DNA of 7,397 bases from JBFLVQ01 sp040758525 (GTDB lineage: Bacteria; Acidobacteriota; Blastocatellia; Chloracidobacteriales; JADJPF01). The stretch is taken from contig JBFLVQ010000480.1 of assembly GCA_040758525.1 (NCBI GenBank), forward strand, positions 1-7,397. Reading direction: 5' to 3'. Shown here one piece after another: positions 5,701 to 7,397 of this stretch (positions are counted from its first letter, which is position 1; each line of letters begins with the position of its first letter). The notes below the pieces were generated by a model. It saw nothing but the letters and a program-made list of their open reading frames with translations. It had not been told where the DNA came from and did not search any database. A program made the translations under genes and the position numbers.

Positions 5701-7397
5701 GCTTACCAAAATCGAAGGATCGGCGACAACGTTCGCTTATCCAATGGGAAAGCTCTCTATACGCATCGGCAACTTCAGTGAGATCCAGTAATTCCATTTC
5801 GTAAACAACATTGCTAAGTATCCTCTGTTGAGGAACACCATCTTTTTCATGAAATACTGTGCGTAATACATCACTTGAATTAATAAGAGTCTGCCAGGCT
5901 CTTTGAAAATGTATTGGATCGATCTCGCGATCAATCTTGAATAGATTAACCATATTGTAGATAGGAATATCCGGCTGTATACGCTGCCCCAGCCAAATCA
6001 ATAGCTGATTGCGAGTCAAATTGGAACTCAGATACGGATCAACTCGCTCTCTCGTTCGCACCGATAATGGAGTTAGTAGTGCAGCAATAGGAATATTAGG
6101 TTGTGCAATAAGACCCTCAAGCATTATACGGTATTCATTGAGCATTCTAATCACAGTTGTGGGATTGAATAGATCCGTGCTGTATTCCATTATTGCCTTC
6201 AGGCCTTCAGAAGACTCTTCCATGGTCAGATTAAGATCTAGTTTGGCAGTACCAGGATCGATATCCTGCAAAGTTAAGCAGAGATCATCAAGTTTGATCA
6301 ATGGTAAGGGAAGCTTCTGAAGCGTAAAACCTACCTGAACAAGTGGCGCTCTATTTAGATGGCGGTCAGGGCGCAATGCTTCAACCAGCTTTTCAAATGG
6401 CAAGTCACGATGAGCAAAAGCTTCTACACTAGTTTCTCGCACTCGTTGCACCAATTCGTGAAAAGTATCTGTTGCAGAGAGATCTGTACGCAACACTAAC
6501 GTATTCACAAAAAATCCTATTAGGTTCTTGAATTCGTCTCGGTCACGATTAGCGCTGGGCGTACCAATAGTAATATCAGATTGACCTGTATAGTGATAAA
6601 GCCATGCTTTGAATGCAGCAAGCAGAAGTACAAAGAGAGTAACTTTTTCGCGTTTGCTCAACTCTTTTAATTGTATCGATAGTTCGGGCGACAAAAATAA
6701 TGTCTGCTGTGCACCACGATAACTTTGTATTGTAGGACGAGGGTAATCGAAAGGTAGTTGTAATAATGGCGTTTCCATAGTCAAACGACCACGCCAATAA
6801 TTAAGTAATGTTTGTAACCGTTCTTCTCCCAGTTGTTCATTTTGCCAGTGGATAAAATCTCTGTATTGGAAAGCTAATTCAGGCAACCTATGTGGTTGGT
6901 TAGTTGAAAAGGCTTGATATAATGCAGCTATCTCTTTTATCAATACACCCATTGACCAACCATCAGAAATAATATGGTGTATTACCAGTATTAATAGGTG
7001 TTCATTCTCCTCGATAGTTATTAGCGTCACACGCAAGAGTGGCCTTACAGATAGATTGAAAGGTTCTCTTATTTGACTGAGAATAATATTTTGAATTTCT
7101 TGATGGCGCGTAGGTTCAGGAAGATCGGGCAGTTTCAACTTGGTTAACCTGAAGTCAAGCGCTGAGACGATCTGCTGCATAGGTTCACCTGCGACAACTA
7201 TGAAGGCAGCCCTAAGCAAGTCATGACGGCGTATGACTTCATTGAAACTATGTTCTAAAGCATCTATGTTCAGATTACCTTTAATACTAATTACTGCCGG
7301 AATATTGTAGGCGATATTGTCTGGCATTAATTGCTCAAGGAACCACAATCTTTGTTGTGCATAGGAGAGTGTTGAAAGCTCTCTACTAAGATTTGGA
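2795..7397 (-). CDS. Non-ribosomal peptide synthetase, module C-C*-A-T (5' end outside window)
   Basis: This is part of a multidomain NRPS that selects an amino acid, activates it as an adenylate, loads it on a carrier domain and joins it to an upstream acyl or peptidyl group. The frame is open to the right edge: 16 codons precede the TTG at 7348 and complete the first condensation motif SYAQQRLWFL, so that TTG is an internal Leu and not a start. Counting the first full codon at 7396 as residue 1, the layout is C about 10-446, a second C-like domain about 459-884, A about 905-1420, T about 1424-1497 and a basic tail 1500-1533. Stop is TAA at 2797-2795. No thioesterase, epimerase or reductase follows the T domain, so the product must be passed on, most likely to the PKS encoded 21 bases downstream. 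No frameshift or internal stop was found. Whether more modules precede the first C domain cannot be seen. The family call is very secure; the substrate is not. Confidence 0.97.
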   Translation of the reverse strand, partial: PNLSRELSTLSYAQQRLWFLEQLMPDNIAYNIPAVISIKGNLNIDALEHSFNEVIRRHDLLRAAFIVVAGEPMQQIVSALDFRLTKLKLPDLPEPTRHQEIQNIILSQIREPFNLSVRPLLRVTLITIEENEHLLILVIHHIISDGWSMGVLIKEIAALYQAFSTNQPHRLPELAFQYRDFIHWQNEQLGEERLQTLLNYWRGRLTMETPLLQLPFDYPRPTIQSYRGAQQTLFLSPELSIQLKELSKREKVTLFVLLLAAFKAWLYHYTGQSDITIGTPSANRDRDEFKNLIGFFVNTLVLRTDLSATDTFHELVQRVRETSVEAFAHRDLPFEKLVEALRPDRHLNRAPLVQVGFTLQKLPLPLIKLDDLCLTLQDIDPGTAKLDLNLTMEESSEGLKAIMEYSTDLFNPTTVIRMLNEYRIMLEGLIAQPNIPIAALLTPLSVRTRERVDPYLSSNLTRNQLLIWLGQRIQPDIPIYNMVNLFKIDREIDPIHFQRAWQTLINSSDVLRTVFHEKDGVPQQRILSNVVYEMELLDLTEVADAYRELSHWISERCRRSFDFGKPLFDSVLIKLPQKKSAWYLTMHQIIIDHWSVAIIFRQMDDFYQKSLVGQLSIGVDLPQFSSFIDYQHRLRESAYYQTAQVYWQKKLARRFEPVTFYGKLPIKKTSQVERISCQIGPERTWKLKEIARQKQLFTKTINATLFNIFAALLAAYLYRSSGNHSFSIGAAFHNRRTETFKEMIGPFMEVLPLHINVNNKDTFVSLIEKITAEASETLHHRQFPIGNPIHNRAYEIFLNFHTVTYTDFHGANVSAKWLHTGYEDDCLALQVLDLAGAGNLSLHFDLHCDVFESGLRQRVVEHFLRVFDAFLIDINQSLDQISLFAPGEKEHILVQTNITTKPFPFKQTIARLFELQAEKTPEQIAVICQGQSLSYAELNIRSNQLARYLRSLGVSAESVIGLCVDRSLNLPIGLLGILKAGAAYLPLDPAYPKQRLTQMIEEAGVPLILTQQKLIATIPVDTAKIVCLDSEWPAIATNCAENLDNCAHTENLAYIIYTSGSSGQPKGVMVTQRSIINHAFAMIPILKLVANDRVFQFHSISFDAAAEEIFPCWMSGATLVLQGDEIAFGSELLKILDSSGITILNLPTSYWHEWVSELSQSQTALPGSLRLVIVGGEKALPERYTQWRKISGDKIEWLNTYGPSETTITATFYQTPKDSITIDDNTELPIGIPISNVQIYILDEKFQPVPIAVPGQLYIGGEGIARGYLNHTELTAERFVPDPFNGQPGARLYCTGDLAHWKTDGNIQFLGRVDNQVKIRGFRIELGEIIATLSNHPAVHENIVIVREDRPNDKRLIAYVVVEKKSPPTINELRNFLKQRLPEYMIPSTFVMLDRLPLTVSGKIDRQALPPPDRYRPELTANYIAPKTETEQRIVEVWRKVLGLEKIGTQDNFFDLGGHSLLMAQVQSRLQSIVNCQLPLIDLFKYPTIAMLANHLDQQPQTRATAVQFEERAKKQRQALNRFANVKLRSKKD
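2798..2899 (-). other. Basic C-terminal tail of the NRPS, possible docking end
   Basis: The 34 residues after the T domain (1500-1533) hold ten Lys or Arg and three acidic residues and look helical, with a core such as ERAKKQRQALNR. No catalytic domain is present. The facing N-terminus of the PKS has Asp and two Glu and no basic residue in its first 12 positions. A short charged docking pair that sends the product from T to KS fits, but it is inferred only from position and charge. Confidence 0.5.
2906..3127 (-). other. Thiolation (peptidyl carrier) domain
   Basis: This carrier domain holds the amino acid or peptide as a phosphopantetheine thioester. The attachment motif DNFFDLGGHSLL is perfect, with the modified Ser at residue 1460 (codon at 3019-3017). 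The usual helix after it ends near LANHL. It is the last domain of the NRPS and should be the donor to the KS of the next protein. Confidence 0.95.
3137..4684 (-). other. Adenylation domain, predicted code D-A-E-N-I-G-T-I-T-K
   Basis: This domain activates an amino acid with ATP and loads it on the following T domain. All core motifs are present: LSYAEL, LKAGAAYLPLDP, YTSGSSGQPKG (P-loop-like), FDAAAEEIFP, NTYGPSETT, GQLYIGGEGIARGY, YCTGDL, GRVDNQVKIRGFRIEL, LPEYMIP and SGKIDR with the catalytic Lys. Aligning by eye to GrsA-PheA gives specificity positions D235 A236 E239 N278 I299 G301 T322 I330 T331 K517. Asp235 indicates an ordinary alpha-amino acid. Glu at position 239 is seen in several Lys and Orn activating domains, so a basic side chain is a weak first guess. 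The exact substrate is open. Confidence 0.92.
4745..6022 (-). other. Second condensation-like domain with degenerate active site (C*)
   Basis: A second domain of the condensation fold follows the first with no A or T domain between them. Its opening motif is LTRNQLLIWLGQ (460-471), in place of the usual S.AQ.RLWFL. The region matching HHxxxDG reads HQIIIDH at 587-593 (bases 5638-5618). The second, catalytic His is therefore Gln588 (codon CAA, one base from CAC or CAT), and Gly is His593. Asp592 is kept. The motif near the domain end, IGPFMEVLPL (744-753), replaces the usual FFVNT type. The domain is full length and free of stops, so it is maintained protein and not debris. From memory of related proteins, a divergent C family with this opening motif exists that often reads HHxxxDA; the Gln would be a further loss. 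The likely role is non-catalytic or altered, for example structural, gating or partner binding, and this is inference. Confidence 0.85.
6059..7369 (-). other. Condensation domain 1 (LCL type, intact)
   Basis: This domain forms the peptide bond between an upstream carrier-bound donor and the downstream aminoacyl acceptor. Visible core motifs in order are SYAQQRLWFL (11-20), RHDLLRAAF, HHIISDGWSMG (140-150, catalytic second His at 141), YRDFIHWQ, IGFFVNTLVLR and HRDLPFEKLVEAL. HHIISDGWS and FFVNTLVLR are typical of LCL domains, which accept L-configured donors. There is no sign of a starter-C, dual C/E or heterocyclization (DxxxxD) motif. Subtype assignment is by eye only. Confidence 0.9.

Noticed and set aside
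4745..6022. Second C-like domain as an epimerization or heterocyclization domain
   Set aside because: It lacks the E-type motif after the His pair and the DxxxxD of cyclization domains, and it precedes A-T where an E domain would follow T.
6009..6320. Plus-strand open frame of 103 codons
   Set aside because: It lies opposite the end of the first C domain and has no family features or clear ribosome binding site.
7346..7348. TTG as the start codon of the NRPS gene
   Set aside because: It is the Leu inside the motif SYAQQRLWFL, and the frame stays open for 16 more codons to the window edge, so the true start is outside.
1..7397. Repeats, CRISPR, tRNA, insertion sequence or terminator
   Set aside because: No direct repeat array, inverted terminal repeats, transposase motif or GC-rich hairpin with a T run was seen outside coding constraint, and the only spacer is 21 bases.

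Overview
The window is a piece of a bacterial hybrid non-ribosomal peptide / polyketide (NRPS-PKS) biosynthetic cluster. Both genes lie on the minus strand and together fill almost the whole window. Transcription runs from right to left. An NRPS gene, cut at its 5' end by the right edge, occupies 7397 down to 2795. A 21-base spacer carrying a ribosome binding site follows, then a type I modular PKS gene that starts at 2773 and runs off the left edge. No plus-strand gene, RNA gene, mobile element, CRISPR array or terminator is supported, and no stretch over 300 bases lacks a gene.

The NRPS part visible (1533 residues) reads C - C* - A - T. It has an intact condensation domain of LCL type, then a second condensation-like domain whose HHxxxDG motif is changed to HQIIIDH. 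A complete adenylation domain, a thiolation domain with its Ser, and a basic C-terminal tail follow. The PKS part visible (924 residues) reads KS - AT - linker. The KS has its full Cys-His-His triad and the AT has the malonyl-type GHSIGE and HAFH motifs. Whatever follows the AT (reductive domains, ACP, other) is outside the window.

Working model: an upstream thioester or starter is condensed with the amino acid loaded by the A domain. The product on the T domain passes across the protein-protein junction to the KS and is extended by one malonyl-derived C2 unit. The two proteins sit in the same reading frame, separated by two stop codons. The NRPS tail is basic and the very short PKS N-terminus is acidic, so the junction looks like a split assembly line joined by short docking ends.

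The host cannot be named from the sequence. Composition is moderately AT-rich (about 40-45% GC by eye) and the palindrome GATC is clearly over-represented. The complete cyanobacterial HIP1 octamer GCGATCGC was not seen. Mixed lines of this kind are known from cyanobacteria, myxobacteria, other proteobacteria, Chloroflexi and symbionts. The main point of interest is the tandem C-C* arrangement with a degenerate second active site.
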